From positions 2,790,001 through 2,854,000 of the forward strand of contig NZ_JAJJMM010000001.1 of the NCBI RefSeq assembly GCF_020905295.1: 64,000 bases of DNA, given 5' to 3'. Below, piece after piece: positions 16,593-25,927 of the stretch (positions within the stretch are counted from its first letter, which is position 1; each line of letters opens with the position of its first letter). This stretch comes from Flavobacterium piscisymbiosum (lineage in GTDB: Bacteria; Bacteroidota; Bacteroidia; Flavobacteriales; Flavobacteriaceae). The notes under the pieces are model-generated. The model searched no databases and was not told where the DNA came from. It saw nothing but the letters and a program-made list of their open reading frames with translations. The position numbers and the translations under genes were made by a program.

Positions 16593-18088
16593 ATGGAAAT
16601 TCAAGAATTTATTTCTCAGTATAGAAATCACCCAATTCTTTTTATAGGGACAGGTATAAGTTTAAGATATTTAAAAAATTCTTACACATGGGATGGTTAT
16701 TAAGTAAAATCGCTTTAGAACTAACTGGAAATCCTGAATATTATTTAGATGTAAAGTCTCACTGTCATACAAATTCTACTTTTGATTATTTAAAAATTGC
16801 TAATATTATTGAAGAAAAATTTAATTCTACTTTACAAGAAGATAGAAATGGAAAATTTAAACATATCAATGATGTTTTTTATGAAAAGATGAAAAATTCA
16901 ATAAGCATAAGTAGGTTTAAAATTTATATTGCAGAGTTATTTTCTAAAATAGAATTTAGAGATGAAATGCTTGAAGAATTAAAAGATCTTAAAAAGATTA
17001 GGAAAAATATAGGTTCTGTTATTACTACAAATTATGATGGCTTAATTGAAAATATTTTCGAGTTTACAAAATTGATTGGTAATAATATTTTATTAAGTAA
17101 TCCTTATGGCTCAGTTTATAAAATTCATGGATGTTTTGAGAATCCTGAAAAAATTATTATAACAAATAATGATTATGAGGCTTTTGATAATAAATTTGAA
17201 TTGATAAGAGCGCAGTTGCTATCATTATTTATTCATAATCCGATTGTTTTTCTAGGTTATAGTGTTGGAGATGAAAATATAAAGAAAATTTTAAAAACAA
17301 TTTTTTCTTATGTAGAGCCAAATTCTGAATTAGCTACAAAAATAAAAAATAACTTTTTGCTTGTTGAATATGGAAAAGATATTGATGATCTAACTATAAG
17401 TGAGCATGATATAGTTTTAGAAGGAGATTTAACAATTCGTATTAATAAAATTAAAACTGATGATTTCTCTTCAATATATAATTCAATTTCAGATCTTCAA
17501 TTACCAGTAAGTGCCCTAGATATTAGAAAAGTTCAAAACATAGTCAAGGAAATGTATGCAGGAGGAGATATAAAAGTTAGTATTACGGAAGATTTAGACA
17601 CCTTAAAAAATGGAGAAAAAATTCTAGCAATCGGCTCACAAAAAACAATAAGTTATCATTTTGAAACAGGAGCTGAACTTTTATCAAATTACTTTAATGT
17701 TATTGACGAGTCTAATATTCAAATTTTAAATTTAATTGATAAATTTAAAATTCAAGCAACTCAATATTTTCCAGTTTTTGGTTTCCACAAAATTAATAGT
17801 GGATTTGAGACTGCGGATAAATTAAAAAAACAACAGGTAAATAATATAAATTTATGCATGAAAAATATGCCAGTATCATGTAAGGTTATGCATGGATCTA
17901 TTGATGGTATTATGGAAGATGAACATATTCCTCCATCGAGTAAAATGAATGCATTAATGTGGAGTACTTTCCAAGATAATATTAATCTGGATGAAATAGA
18001 GCAATTTTTAAGGGAGAAAATGTCAACAACATCAACTGATTATAGAAAACTATTAAGTGTCTATGATTTAAAAAAGTATAACAATTGA
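16593..18088 (+). CDS. SIR2-like NAD-dependent protein, frameshifted near the N-terminus
   Basis: Protein of the SIR2-like (SIR2_2) superfamily, common in bacterial abortive-infection systems that deplete NAD. Reading from ATG 16593 gives MEIQEFISQYRNHPILFIGTG then ISLRYLKNSYTWDG and a TAA at 16701. The rest continues in another frame as LLSKIALELTG from 16697. Restoring one missing base at 16695-16697 joins them into about 498 residues. The motifs are canonical: FIGTGIS (NAD binding), TTNYDGLIENIF, the catalytic-type His in KIHGCFENPEK, and FLGYSVGDENIKKIL. The C-terminal half (about 260-498) is not recognised. The downstream fragment alone (ATG 16688) would lack the NAD-binding loop. The break is either a real inactivation or a sequencing error. 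Confidence 0.82.
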
Positions 18089-18303
18089 AAACTTATTTAA
18101 TCAAGTTAATAATAAATAAAAATAAATTTGAAGTATTCGCCGCTAGCGCGAGTGTCTCGCTCTTGCCCAAATAGAATATCAATTAATATCACTTTCTAAA
18201 ATAGTCTGGTCATTGTTCTCGTAGTTTTTTCCAGAACTGTCTTTCTAATCTATTGTATTTGTATCAAAGGCGATACTAATGATTCTTAATAAAAATTAAA
18301 TCT

Positions 18304-18816
18304 ATGAATTACCTAATTACATTTCGTGATAATAAAACAACTGAACAATTTGTTGATGAGATAAATCGTATTGAAGGAATAGCATTAAAAGATTTGAAAG
18401 TCAGAGATTTGCTTTATTATAACGGAGAACCAATTCGTTCAGGAATTGGAGTATATATATTTAAATCAAAGGATAAATGTTATTATGTAGGTAATTGTGT
18501 AGCAAGATGTTTTGCTGAACGTATTCCTGCTCATTTCGACTTACGGAAGGTAGGATGGTTTAATACTTTATTAAAAACGATTATTAAAAATGAATTTGCC
18601 GATAAAGAGATAACAGATGATTCATTACATATAGCTGCTAAATTTGCTTTTGATAATATAAATTTGGTTTTAGTAAATTTTGAATATCACAAGCATTATA
18701 TTAATCAAAAAATAAAAATAAACAATTTAGAAAGAGATCTAGGTAAAGCTTTAAGTTCTTATAATAAAAACTTTAGAAAAAATCAATCATTACAAATTGA
18801 AAATGATCTTCTTTAG
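18304..18816 (+). CDS. GIY-YIG-like nuclease domain protein
   Basis: Protein of 170 residues with a likely GIY-YIG fold. GIGVYIFKSKDKCYYVGN at about 52-69 supplies the GVY and YVG strands, RCFAERIPAHFD the helix with the conserved arginine, and a glutamate in NNLERDLGKALSS could be the metal ligand. An N-terminal part of about 45 residues precedes the domain. It follows the SIR2 pair by about 215 bases on the same strand and shares the AT-rich composition, so it may belong to the same accessory patch. Enzymatic activity is not certain, because the family tolerates much change. Confidence 0.65.
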   Translation: MNYLITFRDNKTTEQFVDEINRIEGIALKDLKVRDLLYYNGEPIRSGIGVYIFKSKDKCYYVGNCVARCFAERIPAHFDLRKVGWFNTLLKTIIKNEFADKEITDDSLHIAAKFAFDNINLVLVNFEYHKHYINQKIKINNLERDLGKALSSYNKNFRKNQSLQIENDLL

Positions 18817-19118
18817 CTTTTATAAATTAAGAAAAAATAAACAAAGAAACCTTGATCTTTTTAAGATCGAGGTTTCGTTATAAAAAAATATTATTAGAAA
18901 TTACCCAGCTCTCTGAAGTCTTCTCGAAACGTGAAATTTTGCTGTGCGAAGTCTCCCGACTTCGTACCCGTTCCAATATTAAAATAACTGTATTTGCCAA
19001 TCGTTGTCGCTACGAAGTCGGGAGACTTCGCAGAGCGGTGTCTATTTTGTAGAAATGACAAGATTGGAAAATCTCTTTGGAAAATTGCATTTTTAGATTT
19101 AGATTTGAAGTGCAAACT
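18817..19118. repeat. Intergenic hairpins, including a 21-base perfect inverted repeat
   Basis: Holds a hairpin at 18846-18876 (arms GAAACCTTGATC and GATCGAGGTTTC with a T-rich loop), possibly the terminator of the GIY-YIG gene, though it lacks a T-run. It also has a perfect 21-base inverted repeat at 18946-18966 and 19011-19031. Each arm is itself palindromic (GAAGTC-TCCC-GACTTC), so the region can fold either as one long hairpin or as two short ones. No gene was seen. Confidence 0.7.
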
Positions 19119-19556
19119 ATGATAGAAGAAATCTTAACAAACTATATTAAGTTCATTAGAAATTTTGAAACTTTACTAAAGGATAAGTACAAACAAGATA
19201 TAAATCCATGTTCGTTTTCTCGTACTTTTTTTGAAAGAAAAGGAAATATTGATGGAATTGAATATTGGTTTCATGGAAGTGGCTGTACGGCAGAAAAAGA
19301 TGGAGTTATTTATGCTTATGACATTGCTATAAATGAAATTGAGTTTTCGCAATGGAAATTTTCAGAACTTATTAGAACGCACCCTGAATATCAAAAATTA
19401 AATTATAGTCCTGAATTTATTGAATATGAATTGTATCAACTTTTCAATAAAGGAATTTTGGGTTGGGTTATTATTGAGGGAATAGAAGGAAAAGATTTTG
19501 GATGTGTTTTTATGGAATATAGAGTTCTTCTGGAACCGCCTTATGTTATAAATTAG
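19119..19556 (+). CDS. DUF6896-like small protein (immunity-protein style)
   Basis: Acidic 145-residue protein starting MIEEILTNYIKFIRNFETLL. I chose the ATG at 19119 because the upstream extension overlaps repeat DNA. The centre reads DGIEYWFHGSGCTAEK and the segment after it YAYDIAINEIEFSQWKFSELI. The HGxGC plus W-[RK]-[LF] pattern resembles DUF6896, a family linked to immunity against polymorphic toxins. There is no signal or membrane span. No toxin gene is adjacent, so it would be an orphan immunity gene. Family assignment is from memory of the motif and is tentative. Confidence 0.6.
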   Translation: MIEEILTNYIKFIRNFETLLKDKYKQDINPCSFSRTFFERKGNIDGIEYWFHGSGCTAEKDGVIYAYDIAINEIEFSQWKFSELIRTHPEYQKLNYSPEFIEYELYQLFNKGILGWVIIEGIEGKDFGCVFMEYRVLLEPPYVIN

Positions 19557-19570
19557 TTTTTCCAATAAAC

Positions 19571-20043
19571 CTTCTTATGAAAAAGAGTCCTCAATGCAAT
19601 CGAGCACCAAAAGACATAGATTTACTACCCACTATTTCGCTAATCAATTAGGATAAAATGACTATTATAGTCTGATTGAAAAATATTTTTCTTAAATTAG
19701 AGAAACAATTAAATTCAAAAGACATGAATCCATCAAAAATAATAGGAATAATTCTAATCGTTATTAGTCTCGGTGTGGGATATATAGGTATCAACAAAAT
19801 AGCTGATAATACAAAAGAAATCAATTTATTAGGACTAAAAATTAATGCGTCAAACGAATCCGGTAAACAACAAGGATACCTTTATTTAGGACTGGGCATC
19901 ATTTTACTTGTGGGCGGAATTTATACTGTCAACAAATCAAAGTAAAGTCATGTAAGTAGGGATTGTAAATATTGAATGAGGGTATTGTTGGGTAATGATT
20001 TCTTGTCAATTAATTTTAGACAAAACTTCTTATGAAAAAGAGT
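19571..20043. repeat. 18-base direct repeat flanking the small membrane gene
   Basis: CTTCTTATGAAAAAGAGT occurs at 19571-19588 and again at 20026-20043, on either side of the 19724-19945 gene. It may be a recombination scar or two relics of one repeat family. Confidence 0.55.
19724..19945 (+). CDS. Small two-span membrane protein
   Basis: Protein of 73 residues with two hydrophobic spans, IIGIILIVISLGVGYIGI (about 6-23) and LYLGLGIILLVGGIYTV (about 52-68). A polar loop joins them (NTKEINLLGLKINASNESGK). The ATG at 19724 is preferred over a TTG further upstream. The layout resembles small DUF3185-type membrane proteins, but I cannot confirm the family. Function is unknown. Confidence 0.6.
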   Translation: MNPSKIIGIILIVISLGVGYIGINKIADNTKEINLLGLKINASNESGKQQGYLYLGLGIILLVGGIYTVNKSK

Positions 20044-20282
20044 ACCCTAGCCCTGATAGAAGTGGAAATCCTTTTGTGTCCGCCGCGGCGGACACAAAAG
20101 ATTGAAACGAATAGCAGGAAATAGCTCCTGAAAAAAATGAACTTCCAATATTAAAAATTCCAAATTCCATTTCAAAAAATGGCATCACAAGAAAACCTTA
20201 GAACCTTAGTGTCTTAGTCCCGAAGTTTCGGGATAGAACCTTAAAAAAAATAACTATTTTTGTGAAATCATATTCAGCAAAA
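19946..20282. other. Intergenic region with a structured repeat
   Basis: Holds one copy of a hairpin repeat (20045-20130, minus orientation) and a second hairpin-forming segment around 20205-20235. A TATTTTTG at 20255-20262 could be the -7 box of the downstream oxidoreductase gene. Confidence 0.5.
20045..20130 (-). repeat. Structured intergenic repeat, copy A
   Basis: In the minus orientation: CTATT-CGTTTCAATCTTTTGTG, then a GC-rich hairpin tip (GTCCGCC-GCG-GCGGAC), then CACAAAAGGATTTCCACT and CTATCAGGGCTAGGG. Related copies are at 28564-28646, 40030-40121 and 54251-54330. The stem tip differs between copies while pairing is kept. Confidence 0.75.
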
Positions 20283-23189
20283 ATGTCAATAACTAAGGAG
20301 TTAGAACAATTATCAACATCGCTAGAAGGAACACTTTTATACGATGATCTTCATAAAACGCTTTATTCGACCGATGCTTCGGTGTACAGGATTAGACCAA
20401 AAGCGGTTGCTGTGCCTAAAACAATCGAAGACATTAGTAAAATAATCAGGTTTGCAGCACAGCATCATCTTTCGATTACACCAAGAACGGCCGGAACTTC
20501 GCTTGCCGGGCAAACGGTTGGTGACGGAATTGTGGTCGATGTTTCGAAAAACTTTACCAAAATCCTGAATTTTGACCCGATAAAAAAAACAGTTACAGTT
20601 GAGCCCGGTGTGATTCGCGACGAACTTAATTTATTTCTGAAACCCCACGGCGTATTTTTTGGTCCTAATACTTCGACGACAAACCGATGTATGATTGGCG
20701 GAATGGTGGGGAATAATTCTTCTGGGACAACTTCCATCAGATATGGTGTAACGCGTGATAAAATTGTCGAAATCAAAGGACTTTTGAGCGATGGGTCGGA
20801 AGTGGTTTTTAACAAACTGACTTCGGCTGAATTTATCGAAAAAACCAAAGGAGATACTTTAGAAAATAAAATATATAAAAGTCTTTACGACGAACTTTCG
20901 GTAAAAGCAACGCAGGACGAAATTATAAAAGAGTTTCCGAAACCGGAAATTCATAGACGAAATACAGGTTATGCCGTTGATATTCTCTTAAAATCGGATT
21001 TGTTTGGCGGAACTGAACCTACAATAAACGTAGGGAAATTACTTTGCGGAAGCGAAGGAACTTTGGCCTTTACTTATGAAATTACCTTAAAAGTCGATGA
21101 TTTACCGCCTGCGAATAATATTATGGTCGTGGCGCATTATCATAGCATTCAGGAATCGCTGGAATCTGTTGAGGTAGCAATGAAACATCATTTGTACACT
21201 TGCGAAATGATCGACGATACGATTTTAGATTGTACCAAAACAAGTCGTGAACACATAAAAAACAGATTCTTTTTGGTTGGAGAACCAAAAGCAATTATGA
21301 TGTTTGAAGTGGCTTCGCACGATCCTGAAGATGCCGAAAGACAAGCGAATGCTTTGGTGGCCGATTTAGAAAAAAATAACTTTGGTTACGCGCTCGTAAA
21401 AATTTACGGTGCCGATATCGAAAAAGTAAACGAATTGAGGAAAGCCGGTCTCGGACTTTTAGGAAGTATTGTAGGCGACGAAAAAGCAGCCGATTCTATT
21501 GAAGATACAGCGGTTGAATTAAGTGATTTACCGGCTTATATTGCGGAGTTTTCGGCAATGATGTTACGCCACGGACAAGGTGCAATTTATTATGCGCATG
21601 CCGGAGCGGGCGAACTGCATTTGCGTCCGGTTTTGAATTTGAAGAAAACATCAGATCTTAAACTCTTTAGAACCATCGCGACCGATGTGGCGATTTTGGT
21701 GAAGAAATACAGAGGTTCATTAAGCGGTGAACACGGCGACGGAATTGTGCGCGGAGAATTTATTCCGTTTATGATTGGCGAAACCAATTATGAATTGCTG
21801 AAAAGAATCAAATTGGCATTTGACCCGAATTCGGTTTTGAATATTGGGAAGATTGTCAATGCCTTGAAAATGGATGAAAACCATCGTGTAGTTTCGGGCA
21901 GGGTAGAACCGGATATTAAAACGTTTCAGGATTTCTCAGACAGTTTAGGAATTTTGCGCGCTGCCGAAAAATGCAACGGATCTGGCGATTGTCGAAAATT
22001 ACCATCGGCAGGAGGAGCAATGTGCCCGAGTTATCGTGCGACCAAAAATGAAAAAGAAACAACGCGTGCAAGAGCCAATGCGTTGCGTGAATATTTGACG
22101 TATTCTGAAAAAGAAAATAAATTCGACCAGAAAGAACTTTACGAAGTTTTTGAGTTGTGTGTAAGCTGTAAAGCCTGCGCCAGCGAATGTCCGAGTAATG
22201 TGGACGTTGCAACTTTGAAAGCCGAATTTTTATACCAATATCAAAAAGCAAACGGATTTTCGACCCGAAATAAGATTTTTGCGCACAACGCAAAATTGAA
22301 TAAAATGGGAAGTAAGTTTCCGTCGATCACCAACTTTATTTCGAATCAATCGCTTGTTAAAAAAAGCATGGGAATTGCGCCTGAAAGACAAGTTCCGCTT
22401 TTGGCGAAAAAGACGTTCAAAAAATGGTACGAGAATCATAAAGCACAAAAAAGCGATTTCCCAAACGGTCAAGTGTATTTGTTTAATGACGAATTCACGA
22501 ATTATTATGATGTAAATATCGGAATCGACGCTTTTGAATTATTGACGAAATTAGGTTACGAAGTGCTAATCGTAGATCACGAAGAAAGCGGAAGAACCTA
22601 TTTATCAAAAGGATTTCTGGAAGAAGCCAAAAAGATCGCGAATATCAATGTAAATATTTTCAAGGATTTAATTTCCGCGAAAGCGCCATTGATAGGCATC
22701 GAACCTTCGGCAATTCTGACTTTTAGAGACGAATATTTACGTTTGGCTGATGATAAGGAAGCTGCTGAAAAAGTATCGCAAAGCGCTTTTACAATCGAAG
22801 AATTCTTTAAAAAAGAAATCATCGACGGAAAAATAAAACCGGATTCTTTCTCAGATGAAAAGAAAGAAATCAAGATTCACGGACATTGTCATCAAAAATC
22901 ATTGAGTTCGGTAGAAGCGACTTTCGCCATGCTGAATTTACCAACCAATAATACAGTTACAATTTACAATTCGGGTTGTTGCGGAATGGCAGGATCGTTC
23001 GGTTACGAAAAAGAACATTATCAGGTAAGCATGCAAATGGGAGAAGATACCCTATTCCCAAAAGTGCGTGCCACCGGAGAAAACGTAAAAATCGCCGCCG
23101 CAGGAACCAGCTGCCGCCATCAAATTTTTGACGGAACGAGTAGAGAAGCACAACATCCGGTGAGTATTTTGAGAAATTGCTTGCGTTGA
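20283..23189 (+). CDS. FAD-linked oxidase with Fe-S/CCG domains (GlcD plus GlpC type)
   Basis: Large fused oxidoreductase of about 968 residues, resembling YdiJ-type 2-hydroxyacid dehydrogenases. The FAD-binding domain (about 35-190) has TPRTAGTSLAGQTVGDGIVV and GGMVGNNSSGTTSIRYG. The FAD-oxidase C domain (about 220-530) has YYAHAGAGELHLRP and GSLSGEHGDGIVRGEF. The ferredoxin-like part (about 560-680) has CNGSGDC and CVSCKACASECPSNVD. The C-terminal cysteine-rich part has HGHCHQKSL and SGCCGMAGSFGYEKEHY. Electrons probably pass from a 2-hydroxyacid to the FAD, the clusters and then a quinone. The substrate (D-lactate, glycolate, 2-hydroxyglutarate) is not decided by the sequence. The ATG at 20283 is preferred to the GTG at 20262, which overlaps a possible -7 box. 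Confidence 0.9.
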   Translation: MSITKELEQLSTSLEGTLLYDDLHKTLYSTDASVYRIRPKAVAVPKTIEDISKIIRFAAQHHLSITPRTAGTSLAGQTVGDGIVVDVSKNFTKILNFDPIKKTVTVEPGVIRDELNLFLKPHGVFFGPNTSTTNRCMIGGMVGNNSSGTTSIRYGVTRDKIVEIKGLLSDGSEVVFNKLTSAEFIEKTKGDTLENKIYKSLYDELSVKATQDEIIKEFPKPEIHRRNTGYAVDILLKSDLFGGTEPTINVGKLLCGSEGTLAFTYEITLKVDDLPPANNIMVVAHYHSIQESLESVEVAMKHHLYTCEMIDDTILDCTKTSREHIKNRFFLVGEPKAIMMFEVASHDPEDAERQANALVADLEKNNFGYALVKIYGADIEKVNELRKAGLGLLGSIVGDEKAADSIEDTAVELSDLPAYIAEFSAMMLRHGQGAIYYAHAGAGELHLRPVLNLKKTSDLKLFRTIATDVAILVKKYRGSLSGEHGDGIVRGEFIPFMIGETNYELLKRIKLAFDPNSVLNIGKIVNALKMDENHRVVSGRVEPDIKTFQDFSDSLGILRAAEKCNGSGDCRKLPSAGGAMCPSYRATKNEKETTRARANALREYLTYSEKENKFDQKELYEVFELCVSCKACASECPSNVDVATLKAEFLYQYQKANGFSTRNKIFAHNAKLNKMGSKFPSITNFISNQSLVKKSMGIAPERQVPLLAKKTFKKWYENHKAQKSDFPNGQVYLFNDEFTNYYDVNIGIDAFELLTKLGYEVLIVDHEESGRTYLSKGFLEEAKKIANINVNIFKDLISAKAPLIGIEPSAILTFRDEYLRLADDKEAAEKVSQSAFTIEEFFKKEIIDGKIKPDSFSDEKKEIKIHGHCHQKSLSSVEATFAMLNLPTNNTVTIYNSGCCGMAGSFGYEKEHYQVSMQMGEDTLFPKVRATGENVKIAAAGTSCRHQIFDGTSREAQHPVSILRNCLR

Positions 23190-23833
23190 GAGATGGCACG
23201 CAGATGACACAGATTCACTTCGTGAAAACGCGGATGAACACGGATTTTTTTTGTTTCACGCAGATTCTGCAGATTTAAGCAGATCTATTTGGATTTTGTT
23301 TAATAAAGAATCTGTGCGCATCGGCTTAAATCTGCCAAATCTGCGTGAAATAATTTGTGCTAATTTGTGAAATTTGCGGTTAAAAAAGTTCAGCCACAGA
23401 TTATTAAGATTAAAATGATTTTGTCTAACACAATCCAGATAGCTATCTGGAGCAGATTTCAACAGGTTTAATTTAGATTTTTATAAAATAATCTGCGCGC
23501 ATCTGCTTAAATCATTTTAAATCTGCGTGAAATTCATATTAAAATAATCTGTGTTAATCATTTTAATCTGTGGCTAAATTTTTTCTCTCGCAGATTTGGC
23601 AGATTTAGCAGATTTTTTTTGACAAAGACTAAAAAGAAACCCGCGTTAATCCGTTTTACCAGTTAAAACCAGCGTGCAAAAAAAAACTTTGTGACTTAGC
23701 GCCTTCGTGGCAAAAATAATTCACTGATAAAACAAAATCGTTTTATATATTTGAAATCAGGATAATTTTTGCATTATTTGCAAAATAAAACCGCAAACAC
23801 CGATTTAAATTAATTTTAAAAGTAAAACCATAT
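23190..23833. repeat. 640-base gene-free stretch of long-hairpin repeats
   Basis: No gene is visible. A long inverted repeat has arms TTTCACGCAGATT...GCAGATTTAAGCAG (about 23255-23285) and GGCTTAAATCTGCC...AATCTGCGTGAAA (about 23323-23350). A second degenerate copy covers about 23460-23610. A palindrome CCAGATAGCTATCTGG lies at 23435-23450. The segment CTTAGCGCCTTCGTGGC near 23695 recurs (as CTTAGTGCCTTCGTGGC) near 30711. These are typical flavobacterial extragenic repeats. Confidence 0.75.
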
Positions 23834-25768
23834 ATGGCATTATCAGGTTTATTCCGAAAAAAAACGGTACAAGATATTCTGAAACAAGTTGCAAAAAACG
23901 AAGCAGACGGTCATAATGCATTAGGAAAACATTTAACGACCAAAGATTTAACTGCTTTCGGGATTGCTGCTATTGTAGGAGCCGGAATTTTTAGTACTAT
24001 CGGAAAAGCCAGTGCAGACGGTGGTCCAGCGGTTATCTTCTTGTTTTTATTTACGGCATTAGCCTGTAGTTTTGCGGCTTTTGCTTACGCCGAATTTGCC
24101 TCAATGGTTCCCGTTTCAGGAAGTGCTTATACGTACTCGTATGTAGCTTTTGGAGAACTAATCGCCTGGATAATAGGTTGGGCTTTAATCATGGAATATG
24201 CAGTTGGGAATATAACGGTCGCCATATCGTGGAGTGATTACTTTACGGGACTGCTCCAGAGTGGCGGAATTCATCTCCCGCAATGGATACAGATGGATTA
24301 TCTAACCGCTTCAAACGGATTTAAAGATGCCACAGCTTTAATGCAGGGCGGAAAATCATACGACAATTTGGGTAGAGGTCTACAAGAAGCGTATACAGCC
24401 TGGACTACAGCGCCAACAATTGGATCTTTCCATTTCGTAGCCGATTTGCCGGCATTGTTCATCATTGTTTTAATTACCGCTTTGGTTTACAGAGGGATGA
24501 AAGAATCTCGTAACGCCAGTAACTTAATGGTAATTGTAAAACTTTGTATCGTACTTTTAGTAATTGCAGTTGGTGTATTTTATGTCGATACAGCCAATTG
24601 GGATCCGTTTGCACCAAATGGTGTAAGTGGCGTTTTAAAAGGAGTTTCGGCTGTTTTCTTTGCTTATATTGGTTTCGATGCGATCTCAACAACTGCTGAA
24701 GAATGTAAAAATCCGCAACGTGATTTACCACGCGGAATGATGTGGGCGATTATTATTTGTACTATTTTATATATTGCCATTGCCTTGGTTTTAACCGGAA
24801 TGGTGCGTTATAACGAATTAAATGTTGGAGATCCTCTGGCGTTTGTTTTCGATAAATTAAACCTTAAATGGATGTCAGGAATTATAGCCGTAAGTGCTGT
24901 AGTGGCTATGGCGAGCGTTCTTCTGGTTTTCCAGATGGGACAGCCTCGTATCTGGATGAGTATGAGCCGTGATGGTTTATTGCCAAAGAAATTTTCTACT
25001 GTTCACCCAAAATTCAAAACACCTTCATTTGCAACCATTGTAACCGGTTTTGTTGTTGCAGTTCCGGCCTTGTTCCTGAACCTGACGATGGTTACGGATT
25101 TATGTAGTATTGGAACATTATTTGCCTTTGTTTTGGTTTGTGCAGGAGTTTTGGTTTTACAAAATAAACCGGAGATTCCAAGAGGAAAATTCAAAACCCC
25201 TTATGTAAATTCAAAATTTATCTTGCCTGTTTTAATGATTGCCGGATTGTATTATGCTTTCGCATTCAACAGTAAAGCGACAATGGCTTTTATAAATAAT
25301 GATGCACAAACAAACGATGCAACGACAATTATTACCTCTCTGGACAAAGAACAATCAGCGAAAGTTTTCAATTATTTAGAAAGTATCGATGTTAAAAATA
25401 TAACTGCCGAAACATCAGATTTAGAACATTTACTAAGTCAATACCAAGACGATGATGCTAAATATGCTGAGGTTGTAAAAGGATTGCCGATCAGCGATTC
25501 CTTAAAATACGAATCAGGTTTCAGTTTATTCAAACACAAAATCCCAATGTGGATATTCTTATTCGTTTTAGTTGGTTTAGCCGTTTGGGCATTCAGAAAA
25601 AATCTGTCTTTAATTCCACTTTTAGGGCTTATTTGTTGCCTTTACATGATGGCCGAATTAAGCGTTTGGAACTGGATTTATTTCACCATCTGGTTACTAA
25701 TCGGACTTGTGATTTACTTTACCTACAGTAGAAAAAACAGTAAACTTAATTTCCCTGCAGAAGCGTAG
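23834..25768 (+). CDS. APC-family amino acid permease
   Basis: Integral membrane transporter of 644 residues from the amino acid-polyamine-organocation superfamily. The consensus start of the first span is visible: LTAFGIAAIVGAGIFSTIG at about 37-55, with the GAGIF helix break. SAYTYSYVAFGELIAWIIGW and FFAYIGFDAISTTAEECKNPQRDLPRG are also diagnostic. About 12 or more spans are predicted. Odd for the family is a soluble insert of about 85 residues (about 485-570) between two late spans, including SLDKEQSAKVFNYLESIDVK. Substrate is unknown; cationic amino acid transporters are the nearest style. A strong terminator follows. Confidence 0.9.
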   Translation: MALSGLFRKKTVQDILKQVAKNEADGHNALGKHLTTKDLTAFGIAAIVGAGIFSTIGKASADGGPAVIFLFLFTALACSFAAFAYAEFASMVPVSGSAYTYSYVAFGELIAWIIGWALIMEYAVGNITVAISWSDYFTGLLQSGGIHLPQWIQMDYLTASNGFKDATALMQGGKSYDNLGRGLQEAYTAWTTAPTIGSFHFVADLPALFIIVLITALVYRGMKESRNASNLMVIVKLCIVLLVIAVGVFYVDTANWDPFAPNGVSGVLKGVSAVFFAYIGFDAISTTAEECKNPQRDLPRGMMWAIIICTILYIAIALVLTGMVRYNELNVGDPLAFVFDKLNLKWMSGIIAVSAVVAMASVLLVFQMGQPRIWMSMSRDGLLPKKFSTVHPKFKTPSFATIVTGFVVAVPALFLNLTMVTDLCSIGTLFAFVLVCAGVLVLQNKPEIPRGKFKTPYVNSKFILPVLMIAGLYYAFAFNSKATMAFINNDAQTNDATTIITSLDKEQSAKVFNYLESIDVKNITAETSDLEHLLSQYQDDDAKYAEVVKGLPISDSLKYESGFSLFKHKIPMWIFLFVLVGLAVWAFRKNLSLIPLLGLICCLYMMAELSVWNWIYFTIWLLIGLVIYFTYSRKNSKLNFPAEA

Positions 25769-25803
25769 ATAATTATTAATTGTGAATTGTAAATTATAAA
25801 TGG

Positions 25804-25840
25804 AAAAGCCGTTCTGATCGATTTCAGAACGGCTTTTTTT
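25804..25840 (+). terminator. Terminator of the amino acid permease
   Basis: Arms AGCCGTTCTG and CAGAACGGCT around the loop ATCGATTT, then seven T. Confidence 0.9.
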
Positions 25841-25927
25841 GTTTTGTTTTTGTGGTTGTATTCTTATTTGTTCTGAAAGTTTTTCTTTAAGTTTACACTT
25901 ATAATTTTAATTTAATATTTTAAATAA

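Noticed and set aside
16593..16710. Programmed -1 frameshift producing the full SIR2-like protein
   Set aside because: No slippery heptamer or stimulatory hairpin is visible at GATGGTTATTAAGT; a missing base is simpler.
16593..18088. Assignment of the SIR2-like protein as Thoeris ThsA
   Set aside because: No TIR-domain partner gene is adjacent and the C-terminal half shows no SLOG-like sequence I can recognise.
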